A stretch of DNA of 64,000 nt from Flavobacterium hydrocarbonoxydans (GCF_009789235.1 NZ_WSTB01000005.1:124001-188000); one strand, 5' to 3'; shown: positions 54,156-62,812, counted from the first letter of the stretch. Translations and numbers: made by a program. The notes: generated by a model from the sequence alone, not told the origin.

Positions 54156-54794
54156 TTAATTTTTTACTTCTTGCGCTATGGCTTCTAATTGTTCAGTTAA
54201 TTCAATAACTTCTATAATATTATCTCTACTTTTTGCAGTAAAATTTTCCATATCTAAAACCCTGATTGCTGTTCCTGCCATACATACCATGAGCATATTA
54301 GTGCTTCCCGCTCCAATCTCATTAAAATCTATATCTGTAGATATAATTGCATTACCACCTTGTCTTACACATTGAACTCTTAAATCTGCTTGACAAAGAT
54401 TTGTTGCTCTAGCTATTTTTTGATTAGTTGCATTAGAACCTGAACCAAAAAAATCATTAAATGACCTGGATAATTCTGTTGCAAATCCAGTTCCAGATGT
54501 AGTTTGCGATGTCACCATACCAATAACTTCATATTTCCAAGCTATTGGAGCTGGACTCGACATAACAGGAATAGTATGAATAATTTGTTGAAGTCTATTT
54601 TCAATCTCGCCTTTTTGCTTTCTGAAGTTATTTGCAATTTTAGAAAGTAGAGGAGGTGAACAATTATTGCAGTAAGCTTCTTTACTTAATTGTAAATGCC
54701 TATTTATAAATTCTGCTTCAGATGGTAAAATTAAATCTGAGCTAAAAAATCCTTTTAAAGATTTATCGCAATTTGGACATTTTTCAAAGTTCAT
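54156..54794 (-). CDS. YbjQ-type (DUF74) protein with N-terminal zinc ribbon
   Basis: 212 residues. Residues 1-46 hold two Cys pairs, CPNC at 6-9 and CNNC at 42-45, typical of a zinc ribbon. Residues about 90-190 match the YbjQ/UPF0145 fold (MVTSQTTSGTGFATELSRSF, then NDFFGSGSNATNQKIARATN and GGNAIISTDIDFNEIG). YbjQ forms pentamers and has been called heavy-metal binding, but the function is not proven. The added zinc ribbon makes this version longer than E. coli YbjQ (107 residues). Orphan gene. Confidence 0.82.
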   Translation of the reverse strand: MNFEKCPNCDKSLKGFFSSDLILPSEAEFINRHLQLSKEAYCNNCSPPLLSKIANNFRKQKGEIENRLQQIIHTIPVMSSPAPIAWKYEVIGMVTSQTTSGTGFATELSRSFNDFFGSGSNATNQKIARATNLCQADLRVQCVRQGGNAIISTDIDFNEIGAGSTNMLMVCMAGTAIRVLDMENFTAKSRDNIIEVIELTEQLEAIAQEVKN

Positions 54795-55001
54795 GTTTAT
54801 TGGTGATTTGTATATTATTATTAAAATTTGCTGATACTTAATATATGAGAAAAAAAATCAAACATTATTTTGCTGAAAATCAATATGCTATTTTCTTTAT
54901 TCTTCAAATATAAACTTTATGAACAAACCATTATTACGTGAAACCATAAAACCAGTTAAATAAAAAAAACTTTGCGACTTAGTGCCTTTGTGGCAAAAAA
55001 A

Positions 55002-56729
55002 TCACAAAACACGATAAACAGGATACTGCAAATGCGCCTTTTCATAATAAACCGAATGTTTGTAAACCCAGTCCAGTTGCGCTTCTGGATTTTTGGCAAA
55101 CTCAGCGTCGGTTTGTTTTTTAGCTTCCATTTCGGCTTTAAGGGGTGGGATGTCTTTTAGTAATTGCGCCGCTGTATCTTCAAAAATATAATCAGAATAA
55201 TGTTCTTTTTGCTGCAAAATAGGATCGAAGAAATTCCAGTTAAAAAACGAATCCACACCCTCAGGTTCAAAAGCTTCCAGAAGATATTTCACCCCTTTTT
55301 GGTTGGTTGAAACGATGTAATCGCCTTTGGCAAAAGCCACCTTTTCAACTTTAGAAGTTACTGTTGTATTACGGTGCAAATAATGACCTTCGTAAGCACT
55401 TGGAACCGTTTTGAAACTCGCTATTTTATAACTTTCAACCGCTATAATAGTGTCATTCTGAATCTGCTTAAAGGCAATACCATTATTCTTCAAAAGTTCC
55501 ATAATATTCCAGTAACCATGCGGAATGATATAAGCAGACGGAATAACAACTTCTTTCAGTGATTTGAATTCTTTGATATACGGCACGTCTTTCTGGTACG
55601 GTTTGCTTCGGTCATAATACAAACGATTTCCTGTCGTGGCTTCGCTTTTTTTGTAACCCGCTTCAAAACCACGAAAGTTAAATGTAGTTGCTTTGGTACT
55701 GTCCATTGCCCATTTTAGCGTATAGGACTTTTTAGGCTGATATTGTTCGAGGTTTTTCAGGCGCAACTCTTTTATTTTTTGAAAGTTAGCATCCGTAAAA
55801 TCCAAAGTAGTTTTCATGTATTCGTAGGTTACTTTTACACGTTCGGCATATTTTTTCAGCATGTGTGTTTCGACCACAAAACCAATCGTGTTAAACAACG
55901 AAGTATAACCAGTAGTATATCGCGGACTATCGACAAACTGCCCAAAACCTTTGTCCGGAGTATCTTTGAACGAATCGACATAAGGTGTCATTTCGATTTT
56001 CTTTTTCTGGAGGTCTTTCACCAAAGCTGGCATCATCTCCTCATTCATAAAATTGCCCAAAACTGTTCCTAATTTGTTATGCTGCGTCATAATATAGGTT
56101 AGTTTGTATTGATAATCAGAGCCGTTGCTCACGTGATTATCGATAAAAACATCGGCATTGATCTTTTGAAAAATCTCCACAAAACTTTTGGTATTTCGGG
56201 TATCCGATTTCATCAAATCACGATTCAGATCATAGTTTCGGGCATTTCCTCTAAAGCCATAAACCTCAGGCCCGTCCTGATTGGCTCTTGTGGTCGAATT
56301 TCGATTGAAAGCACCGCCAATATTATACACCGGAATGCAAACCAATACTGTATTTTTAGGCGCTTTTAGTTTCCCGATGGCCAAATCACGGTACAATTGC
56401 ATGGTAGCATCGATTCCGTCAGGCTCACCCGCATGGATACCGTTATTGACAAAAAGGACTGCTTTGTTTTTCTGAATTACATTAAAATCAAATTCCTTCT
56501 CCGGATTGTAAACCACCATGTGCAAAGGTTCACCGGAATCTGTAAGTCCCATTTCCTGAATCTGAATCGTCGGGAAATCATGCGCCAGAAGTTTGTAATA
56601 CGTAATAGTTTCAGGATAAGAAGCCGATTGATTTCCGTTTCCTTTCTCGAAAAAAGTATCGTATTTGGAATTGTTCTGAGCGAAAGTCGTTATTGTTAGA
56701 AGTGAAATGAGAAAGGTGAAAAGTTTCAT
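55002..56729 (-). CDS. M14 family zinc carboxypeptidase
   Basis: 575 residues from the ATG at 56729, which begins the Sec signal MKLFTFLISLLTITTFAQ; a start at 56756 would put nine residues in front of it. The zinc site is HAGE (His99 and Glu102), with the third ligand in FIDNHVSNG, and the general base Glu is in GFVVETHMLK. The remaining C-terminal 250 residues are of a kind common in Bacteroidota M14 proteins and not found in pancreatic carboxypeptidases. Secreted or periplasmic. Single gene. Confidence 0.92.
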   Translation of the reverse strand: MKLFTFLISLLTITTFAQNNSKYDTFFEKGNGNQSASYPETITYYKLLAHDFPTIQIQEMGLTDSGEPLHMVVYNPEKEFDFNVIQKNKAVLFVNNGIHAGEPDGIDATMQLYRDLAIGKLKAPKNTVLVCIPVYNIGGAFNRNSTTRANQDGPEVYGFRGNARNYDLNRDLMKSDTRNTKSFVEIFQKINADVFIDNHVSNGSDYQYKLTYIMTQHNKLGTVLGNFMNEEMMPALVKDLQKKKIEMTPYVDSFKDTPDKGFGQFVDSPRYTTGYTSLFNTIGFVVETHMLKKYAERVKVTYEYMKTTLDFTDANFQKIKELRLKNLEQYQPKKSYTLKWAMDSTKATTFNFRGFEAGYKKSEATTGNRLYYDRSKPYQKDVPYIKEFKSLKEVVIPSAYIIPHGYWNIMELLKNNGIAFKQIQNDTIIAVESYKIASFKTVPSAYEGHYLHRNTTVTSKVEKVAFAKGDYIVSTNQKGVKYLLEAFEPEGVDSFFNWNFFDPILQQKEHYSDYIFEDTAAQLLKDIPPLKAEMEAKKQTDAEFAKNPEAQLDWVYKHSVYYEKAHLQYPVYRVL

Positions 56730-56756
56730 GATTGGAGCGTTTTGTTGAAGATTCAA

Positions 56757-57042
56757 ATATAAAAAATAGTTTCAGGTATTCTTTGTTTCAAGTTTGAAAT
56801 GCGAATAATTTTACCGCAAAGTTCGCTAAGATTTACGCAAAGATTCGCAAAGTTTTTATAATAAAACTTTGCGGTTTTGCGCCTTTGCGAGATTAAAAAA
56901 AAACTACACAAAAATTCTCAAAGCTTTGTGAATCTTTTTTCTCATAACAATAAAAAAAAGAAACTTTGTGTATCTCTGTGAAAAAAACTATCCGCATTTC
57001 AAACTTGAAACAAAGAAAACCTGAAACTTGAAACCTTTTAAT
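56757..57042. other. Intergenic stretch of TTTGCG and TTTCAGG words
   Basis: Holds TTTGCGGTTTTGCGCCTTTG-like tandem words near 56870 with complementary CGCAAAG words at 56815-56850, and TTTCAAACTTGAAACAAAG words near 57000. No gene. Confidence 0.6.
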
Positions 57043-57050
57043 TACTTTTG
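57043..57050 (+). promoter_or_regulatory. -7 promoter element of the helicase gene
   Basis: TACTTTTG fits TAnnTTTG and ends 4 bases before the ATG at 57055, so the mRNA may be leaderless or nearly so. No -33 TTG at the usual distance. Confidence 0.45.
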
Positions 57051-57054
57051 CAAA

Positions 57055-58404
57055 ATGAATAAAAAACACCATTCCAATAACATACTTTCGAATTTAGGAA
57101 TTGAGAGCCTAAACGAAATGCAGGAAGTTGCTAACGATGCAATTTTGAACGACAACAATGTTTTACTACTCTCTCCAACAGGATCAGGAAAAACATTGGC
57201 TTTTTTGTTGCCGGTTTTAGAATTATTACAGCCTGAAATTCTTTCGGTTCAATGTTTGATTCTGGTGCCTTCGCGCGAATTAGGTTTGCAGATTGAGCAG
57301 GTTTGGAAAAAAATGGGTACCGATTACAAAGTCAATATCTGCTACGGCGGTCACTCTATAGAGACAGAAATTAAAAATTTAAGCAATCCTCCAGCGGTTT
57401 TAATAGGAACGCCGGGAAGAATTGCAGACCATATAGACAGAGAAACTTTCCGTACCGATAAAATTCAGACGTTGATTCTGGACGAATTTGATAAGTCATT
57501 GCAATTGGGTTTCCATGAGCAGATGTCTTTCATCATCGGGAAATTAGCAAAACTGAACAAACGTGTTTTGGTTTCGGCAACTTCGGATATTGAGATTCCG
57601 AGATATACCAGAGTGGTAAATCCAACGGTTTTAGATTTTATTCCAGAGGAAGAAGAGAAAACGAATCTTTCGATGAAAATGATTGTTTCATCCTCTAAAG
57701 ATAAATTAGAAAGTTTATTCAACCTGATTTGTTCGTTGAAATCGCAATCGGCTATTATTTTCTGTAACCATCGTGATGCTGCTGAACGTATTAGCGACAC
57801 GTTAAACGAAAAAGGAATTTACGCCACCTATTATCATGGCGGAATGGATCAGGACGAGCGTGAGCGCGCTTTGATTCAGTTTAGAAACGGAAGTGTGAGT
57901 TACTTAATCACCACCGATTTAGCCGCACGTGGACTGGATATTCCGGAGATGAAACACGTTATTCATTATCATTTACCCTTAAAAGAAGACGAATTTACGC
58001 ATCGTAATGGTCGTACTGCCCGTATGCAGGCTTCTGGTACCGCGTATTTGATCATTCACGAAAGTGAAAAAAAATTAGACTACGTAGATTACGGAATGGA
58101 AGTTTTGAAAGTAGAAAATACAACTACTTTACCAAAACCACCAGAATACCAAACGATTTACATTAGTGGCGGAAAGAAAACCAAACTAAACAAAATTGAC
58201 ATCGTAGGTTTCTTTTCTCAAAAAGGAAAACTCGAAAAAGGCGATTTAGGTTTGATTGAAGTAAAAGATTTTATTTCGTTTGCTGCCGTGAAATATAATA
58301 AAGTAAAAGATTTACTGAAAAACATCAAAGACGAAAAAATGAAAGGCAAGAAATTCAAAATCGAAGTAGCCAGAAAAGTGGTGAAGAAAGAGGAGGAGAG
58401 GTAG
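57055..58404 (+). CDS. DEAD-box type RNA helicase, DbpA-like
   Basis: 449 residues from the ATG at 57055; a TTG at 57028 would only add nine residues. Motif I is SPTGSGKT at 40-47. Motif II reads DEFD at 143-146 instead of DEAD. SAT (motif III) and HRNGRTARM (motif VI) are standard. The C-terminal 75 residues (YISGGKKTKLNKIDIVGFFS, then KLEKGDLGLIEVKDF) match the DbpA RNA-binding domain, which in E. coli binds hairpin 92 of 23S rRNA, so a role in large-subunit assembly is likely. Confidence 0.92.
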   Translation: MNKKHHSNNILSNLGIESLNEMQEVANDAILNDNNVLLLSPTGSGKTLAFLLPVLELLQPEILSVQCLILVPSRELGLQIEQVWKKMGTDYKVNICYGGHSIETEIKNLSNPPAVLIGTPGRIADHIDRETFRTDKIQTLILDEFDKSLQLGFHEQMSFIIGKLAKLNKRVLVSATSDIEIPRYTRVVNPTVLDFIPEEEEKTNLSMKMIVSSSKDKLESLFNLICSLKSQSAIIFCNHRDAAERISDTLNEKGIYATYYHGGMDQDERERALIQFRNGSVSYLITTDLAARGLDIPEMKHVIHYHLPLKEDEFTHRNGRTARMQASGTAYLIIHESEKKLDYVDYGMEVLKVENTTTLPKPPEYQTIYISGGKKTKLNKIDIVGFFSQKGKLEKGDLGLIEVKDFISFAAVKYNKVKDLLKNIKDEKMKGKKFKIEVARKVVKKEEER

Positions 58405-58416
58405 TTTTTAGTTTTT

Positions 58417-58458
58417 TTTGTTTGCTTCGCCAATTCGGCTAAAGCCTCGTGTCAGGTT
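58417..58458 (+). repeat. 42-bp repeat, copy 1
   Basis: Contains TTGCTTCGCCAATTCGGCTA followed by AAGCCTCGTGTCAGG. It is identical to 62557-62598 except for one base. TTTCAGG words follow. Confidence 0.8.
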
Positions 58459-58506
58459 TCAAGTTTCAGGTTTTCTTTGTTTCAGGTTTGAAATGTGGAT
58501 AATTTA

Positions 58507-58538
58507 ACCGCAATCCCGATAGCTATCGGGATTGCGGT
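58507..58538. repeat. 32-bp perfect palindrome without spacer
   Basis: The whole stretch equals its own reverse complement. Its centre is ATCCCGATAGCTATCGGGAT. It could extrude a 16-bp cruciform or form a terminator, about 100 bp after the helicase stop. The ATCCCGAT core also occurs at 51829. Confidence 0.85.
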
Positions 58539-58754
58539 AAAAAAACACAGCAATTCAAGTCATTTTAAAAGTGTTTTTCCAGATTAAAACCCTTTAGCTT
58601 TTTGATTATTAATTATTTAGTTAATTTTTTCGGTTTGTGTTGAAGATTATAAACAACATTCTGTTCTAATGTTAATAAAATAACGGTATAAATTATAATT
58701 TCTCAGATTTTTTCCGTTTGTTTATATCCTGAAATAATAAACCCCAAATCCATT

Positions 58755-59198
58755 ATGAAAAAAATTATTACCATTGCCATTTTGTTCTTTAGTTTTATTT
58801 CTTTTGCCCAAATTAAAGTAATCGAAACCGTACCAGTAGAGAAATTAGGTCGTGTAAACAACAATTTTTACATTCAGAAAATTGGAAACGAATACACTGT
58901 TTTTTACAACACTGTTCAGACAGGTGACGAAGCTCCAGGTATCAAAAAGTTTACGTTTAAAAACGTAAATGATGATTATTCTAGTCTTTACACGATTATT
59001 GTAAACGGTTTTGCTGCAAGTCCGTTGTATGATATCAAATTAGAATTGCCAGACAACTACGTATGGTTGCATTACATTGCAAATACAGACAAAACGTTAG
59101 TGCAATTTATGGTTTCTAACAAAGACAATGCTACAGGAGCAAACGTTTCTGAACCATTATCAAGAGAACAAATCGAAAAATTATTCCAAAAAGGATAA
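58755..59198 (+). CDS. Secreted protein of unknown function
   Basis: 147 residues with a Sec signal (MKKIITIAILFFSFISFAQ). The mature part is a mixed beta protein (FYIQKIGNEYTVFYNTVQTG, then YDIKLELPDNYVWLHYIANT) without a motif I know. No cysteine, so no disulfide or lipid anchor. Probably periplasmic. A clear terminator follows, so it is a single gene. No function can be suggested. Confidence 0.82.
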   Translation: MKKIITIAILFFSFISFAQIKVIETVPVEKLGRVNNNFYIQKIGNEYTVFYNTVQTGDEAPGIKKFTFKNVNDDYSSLYTIIVNGFAASPLYDIKLELPDNYVWLHYIANTDKTLVQFMVSNKDNATGANVSEPLSREQIEKLFQKG

Positions 59199-59220
59199 AT
59201 TTTTATTAAAGTTTATAACT

Positions 59221-59256
59221 AAAAAAGGCTATTCGTAATTTGAATAGCCTTTTTTG
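59221..59256 (+). terminator. Terminator after the secreted protein gene
   Basis: AAAAAGGCTATTC pairs with GAATAGCCTTTTT, 13 bp with a 7-nt loop, followed by a T run. Confidence 0.88.
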
Positions 59257-59348
59257 TTTGTTTCAGGTTGTTTTATTTGTTTCAGGTTTCAGGTTTCAAA
59301 AAAAAACTTAGAACCTTAGTAACTCAGCACCTTAGCACCTTTAAAAAT

Positions 59349-59927
59349 CTATATTTTCTTCACGTACTGTGTGATAATTACAATTTGCTGGCCATCTACC
59401 TTTCCTTCGATATATTCTGCATTTTCGTGGTCTAAGCGAATGTTACGCACGGCAGTTCCTTGTTTGGCTACCATACTGGAACCTTTTACTTTTAAATCTT
59501 TGATTAAAACCACAGAATCACCGTGTTCTAAAATCACACCATTACTGTCACGGTGAATGATTTTGTTTTCATCCTCTTCACCTTCGCCCGTTGCTTGCGC
59601 CCAGGCCAAAGTATCTTCGTCTAAATACATCATGTCCAGTAACTCTTGTGGCCAGCCTGCGGCGCGATTACGGCTTAACATTCTCCAGGCTACAACCTGA
59701 ACAGCAGTGTTTTCATTCCACATACTGTCGTTAAGGCATCTCCAGTGATTCAAATCTACGTGGTCCGGATTTTCAATTTGGTCGATACAAGTGCTGCACG
59801 CCAGAATGCTTTCGTCAATTCCGCCTTTTTGAGTGGGTAATACCTGATATACTTTTAGGTTTTCGGTTGCTGCACAAAGTTCGCATTTAGATCCGCTGCG
59901 TTTGTTTAATTCTCTTTCGATGCTCAT
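59349..59927 (-). CDS. PhnA domain protein
   Basis: 192 residues. An N-terminal zinc-ribbon region has CELC at 15-18 and CSTC near 44. The C-terminal PhnA domain is clear: IIHRDSNGVILEHGDSVVLI, then KDLKVKGSSMVAKQGTAVRN and GQQIVIITQYVKKI. The name comes from the E. coli phn region, but the domain does not itself hydrolyse phosphonates and its function is open. The middle section (AWRMLSRNRAAGWPQELLDM) is typical of the longer form. Orphan. Confidence 0.88.
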   Translation of the reverse strand: MSIERELNKRSGSKCELCAATENLKVYQVLPTQKGGIDESILACSTCIDQIENPDHVDLNHWRCLNDSMWNENTAVQVVAWRMLSRNRAAGWPQELLDMMYLDEDTLAWAQATGEGEEDENKIIHRDSNGVILEHGDSVVLIKDLKVKGSSMVAKQGTAVRNIRLDHENAEYIEGKVDGQQIVIITQYVKKI

Positions 59928-60063
59928 TTTTATTGTTTATTTAGGAGAGCGAAATTACTTATAATTTGATTGGGGTGCAAGTTTATGTTTTGAGAGATGA
60001 TAATGGCACGCAGATTTAACTGATCTAAGCAGATTATCACAGATTTTTTATTTTCTATAGGTT

Positions 60064-60522
60064 TTACTTCTTCACCCTAACTGCTTCAGGAACCAACATT
60101 TCGTATTCCCCGCCATTACGCAATACATCACGAACAATGCTCGAACTGATAAAAGATGTTTTGGCCGCTGTCAATAAAAAGACAGTTTCTATTTTGGATA
60201 ATTTTCTGTTGGTGTGGGCAATGGCTTTTTCGAATTCGAAATCGGCTGGGTTACGCAGACCTCTCAAAATAAAATGAGCTTTTTGATTTTTGGCTAAGTC
60301 AATAGTCAAACCTTCGTAAGTAATCACCGAAATTTTTGGTTCGTCTTTGAAAGTTTCTTCAATGAAACGTTTTCTTTCTTCGAGTGAAAACATGTATTTT
60401 TTTTCGGCATTGACACCAATGGCAATTACAATTTCATCAAAAAGAGAAACGCCTCTTTTGATAATGTCTTCGTGTCCTAGAGTAATGGGGTCAAACGATC
60501 CTGGAAATATAGCTTTTCTCAT
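60064..60522 (-). CDS. coaD: Phosphopantetheine adenylyltransferase
   Basis: 152 residues from the ATG at 60522 (MRKAIFPGSFDPITLGHEDI); the longer frame to 60585 lacks family support. Fourth step of coenzyme A synthesis. The nucleotidyl site is GSFDPITLGH and the end motif is FISSSIVRDVLRNGG. Normal length. The next gene upstream, DUF421, is on the same strand 97 bp away. Confidence 0.96.
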   Translation of the reverse strand: MRKAIFPGSFDPITLGHEDIIKRGVSLFDEIVIAIGVNAEKKYMFSLEERKRFIEETFKDEPKISVITYEGLTIDLAKNQKAHFILRGLRNPADFEFEKAIAHTNRKLSKIETVFLLTAAKTSFISSSIVRDVLRNGGEYEMLVPEAVRVKK

Positions 60523-60619
60523 TTTTCTTTTAAGGTTCAGAGTTTTAAAGTTACAAAGGTTCAAAGTTTTTTTATTAAAACACACTGAAGCTTTGTTTTT
60601 TTATTTAGTTTGAAATTTT

Positions 60620-61312
60620 TTAAGTAATTCTAAGCGTATTGATTGCAGGAACCCATTCGTCTTTTTGGCATACTTCGCATTTTGCGGTTCCTGCTTTTTG
60701 CTCTACTGTATGACCACAAAAAGTACAGGAATGAAAACCATGTTTTTCTATAATCTTACTTTTTTTATTAAATAACGAAGGCAAAATGGGTAATCCATAA
60801 CCAACTTCTTTGTCATCAAAATAAAAAACACTTATTTCACCACTTGTTTCGATAAAGGCATGCTTAATCTGGCCTAAATGTTCCACAGATTTGATACGTA
60901 GTTCTGAGAAAAATTCATCCTGAGCTAAGCTTTCTTTTTTAAAAGTCGATACCGAAAATTTCCCTTCGTTGATTAGACATTCGGTTTTGCCCTCTATGAA
61001 TTCCTCGAATTTTTTACTTTTCCCGGTTAACCAGGTTACTAATCGGTATAAAACAATTATTACTATAAAAACCACTGCAGCAGGAACAATGCCTACATCT
61101 TCATAAAACATAGGATCTCCGGCAGCAGAACCTAGTGCAATTACAATTACCGTTTCGAAAACGGATAATTGTTTAACGCCACGTTTTCCAGCCAATTTTA
61201 ATGTCAATAACAAAATAATGAACATTATAGTCGAACGAAATATGACTTCAAAAATGAAATTCTGAGGCAAATCGTTGTAAAATATTCTATCCCACTCGAA
61301 GATTTCTGTCAT
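60620..61312 (-). CDS. DUF421 (YetF-like) membrane protein with C-terminal zinc ribbon
   Basis: 230 residues. Three membrane helices (about 22-44, 52-70, 77-95), then the DUF421 soluble domain (FIEGKTECLINEGKFSVSTF, HAFIETSGEISVFYFDDKEV). An extra C-terminal region of about 40 residues carries two Cys pairs, CTFCG and CEVC, 16 residues apart, as in a rubredoxin-like zinc ribbon. This extension is absent from the DUF421 protein at 22089. Function unknown. Confidence 0.88.
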   Translation of the reverse strand: MTEIFEWDRIFYNDLPQNFIFEVIFRSTIMFIILLLTLKLAGKRGVKQLSVFETVIVIALGSAAGDPMFYEDVGIVPAAVVFIVIIVLYRLVTWLTGKSKKFEEFIEGKTECLINEGKFSVSTFKKESLAQDEFFSELRIKSVEHLGQIKHAFIETSGEISVFYFDDKEVGYGLPILPSLFNKKSKIIEKHGFHSCTFCGHTVEQKAGTAKCEVCQKDEWVPAINTLRIT

Positions 61313-61320
61313 TTTTTTTT

Positions 61321-61525
61321 GGAGGTGCTAAGGTTCTGAGTTGCTAAGGTACTAAGGTTTTTTATAGGTTCAAAGGTTCAGAGTAATAAAGGCTCAAAGG
61401 TTTTTTTTCTGGGAGTTAAAAGTTTTTTGAGTTTTTGTACGGAATGACAATACAGAGTTGAATGTTTTTTATAAAAAAAAGGTGCTAAAATCTCAGAGAC
61501 TTAGCACCTTAGTATCGTAGCACCT
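61321..61525. repeat. CTAAGGTGC words with inverted partner
   Basis: AGGTGCTAAGGTTCTGAGTT near 61322 and AAAGGTGCTAAAATC near 61480 pair with GACTTAGCACCTTAGTATCG and TAGCACCTTT at 61497-61527. The last part is a plausible terminator for ddl. Confidence 0.7.
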
Positions 61526-62497
61526 TTAAGAAAGAGCTAACTCAATAGCATTGGTAAATAAATCTTCCAGAGAAATTCCGGCTGCTTTGGCTTGCTGTGG
61601 AATTAAACTTTCGGTGGTTAAACCTGGTATGGTGTTCATTTCCAGCATGTGTGGTTCGTTGTTTACGATAATGAATTCGCTTCGTGAGAAACCTTTCATT
61701 TTTAAAACTTCGTAAGCACGTTTGGCTGTATCGCCTATTTTTTGTGTCAGCTCGTCTGAGATTCTGGCTGGTGTGATTTCCTGTGATTTTCCTTCGTATT
61801 TGGCTTCGTAATCAAAGAAATCATTGTCGGATACAATTTCTGTGATGGGCAGCACCGTGATTTTTCCTTTGTAATTGATTACGCCAACAGAAACTTCGGT
61901 TCCGTCAAGGAAACTTTCGATAATGATTTCGTTGTCTTCTTTGTAGGCTACTTCAATGGCGATTGGCAATTCGTCAGCTGTTTTTACTTTCGAAATTCCG
62001 AAACTAGAACCTGCTTTGTTTGGTTTTACGAAACATGGCAAACCTACTTTTTTTACGATTTCTTCGGTATTGATGACGTCGCCTTTGTTCAGGTAATAAG
62101 AAATTGCCGTTTTGATTCCGTATGGTTTTAGTACCGATAATAAATCACGTTTATTGAAGGTTACCGCAGCTTGGTAATAATCGCAGGAAGTCTGCGGAAT
62201 CTGTAATAATTCGAAATACGCCTGCATCAAACCATCTTCGCCCGGAGAACCGTGAATAGCGTTGAAAACACAGTCGAATTTGATTTTTTCGCCGTTTACT
62301 GTAACTGAGAAATCATTTTTATCAATTGGAAATTCAGCTTCGTTATCGTCAACATATACCCATTTTTCTTTGAAAATATGAATGCGGAATCCGTTGTATT
62401 TTGTTTTGTCAAGGTATTGTTTTACGACGTTTCCAGAGATAAGCGAAATTTTGTACTCGCTTGAATATCCGCCCATGATGATGGCAATGTTCTTCAT
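61526..62497 (-). CDS. ddl: D-alanine--D-alanine ligase
   Basis: 323 residues. Joins two D-alanines for peptidoglycan with ATP (ATP-grasp). N-terminal IIMGGYSSEYKISLISGNVV, NAIHGSPGEDGLMQAYFELL, KPNKAGSSFGISKVK (ATP lysine and Ser loop) and the metal end LEMNTIPGLTTESLIP are all standard. The C-terminus matches the usual length. Divergent from a PASTA gene. A stem made of CTTAGCACC words follows. Confidence 0.97.
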   Translation of the reverse strand: MKNIAIIMGGYSSEYKISLISGNVVKQYLDKTKYNGFRIHIFKEKWVYVDDNEAEFPIDKNDFSVTVNGEKIKFDCVFNAIHGSPGEDGLMQAYFELLQIPQTSCDYYQAAVTFNKRDLLSVLKPYGIKTAISYYLNKGDVINTEEIVKKVGLPCFVKPNKAGSSFGISKVKTADELPIAIEVAYKEDNEIIIESFLDGTEVSVGVINYKGKITVLPITEIVSDNDFFDYEAKYEGKSQEITPARISDELTQKIGDTAKRAYEVLKMKGFSRSEFIIVNNEPHMLEMNTIPGLTTESLIPQQAKAAGISLEDLFTNAIELALS

Positions 62498-62556
62498 TGT
62501 AATGTTGTTGTTTATGGTTTGTTTTAAGTTTCAGGTTTTCTTTGTTTCAGGTTTTC

Positions 62557-62598
62557 TTTGTTTGCTTCGCCAATTCGTCTAAAGCCTCGTGTCAGGTT
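62557..62598 (+). repeat. 42-bp repeat, copy 2
   Basis: Matches 58417-58458 with one mismatch (T for G within CAATTCGTCT). TTTCAGG words precede. Both copies lie in gaps of genes with no common function. Confidence 0.8.
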
Positions 62599-62629
62599 TT
62601 TTAAACTAAACATTCTTATGAAACCGTAT

Positions 62630-62714
62630 GCCCTAGCCCCGATAGAAGTGAAAATCCTTTTTATTTTTTCTTTAAAAATAAAAAGATTGTAACGAATAGC
62701 GGGAAAAAGCTCCT
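62630..62714 (+). repeat. Dispersed 85-bp hairpin element, copy 4
   Basis: Same element as at 2576. The central stem (62657-62685) is CTTTTTATTTTT with AAAAATAAAAAG around TCTTT; the G-C pair of copy 1 is an A-T pair here. It lies between the divergent genes ddl and PASTA. Confidence 0.85.
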
Positions 62715-62784
62715 TATAATAACGTGTATTAATGGCTTTCTTGTATTAAACAAAATTATCATTTTTTTTGAAACGAAATAGCTT

Positions 62785-62792
62785 TATCTTTG
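62785..62792 (+). promoter_or_regulatory. -7 promoter element of the PASTA gene
   Basis: TATCTTTG fits TAnnTTTG, 20 bases before the ATG at 62813. An upstream TTTG sits 14 bases away, shorter than the usual spacing. Confidence 0.45.
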
Positions 62793-62812
62793 CCACAAAT
62801 AAAAATAAATTT

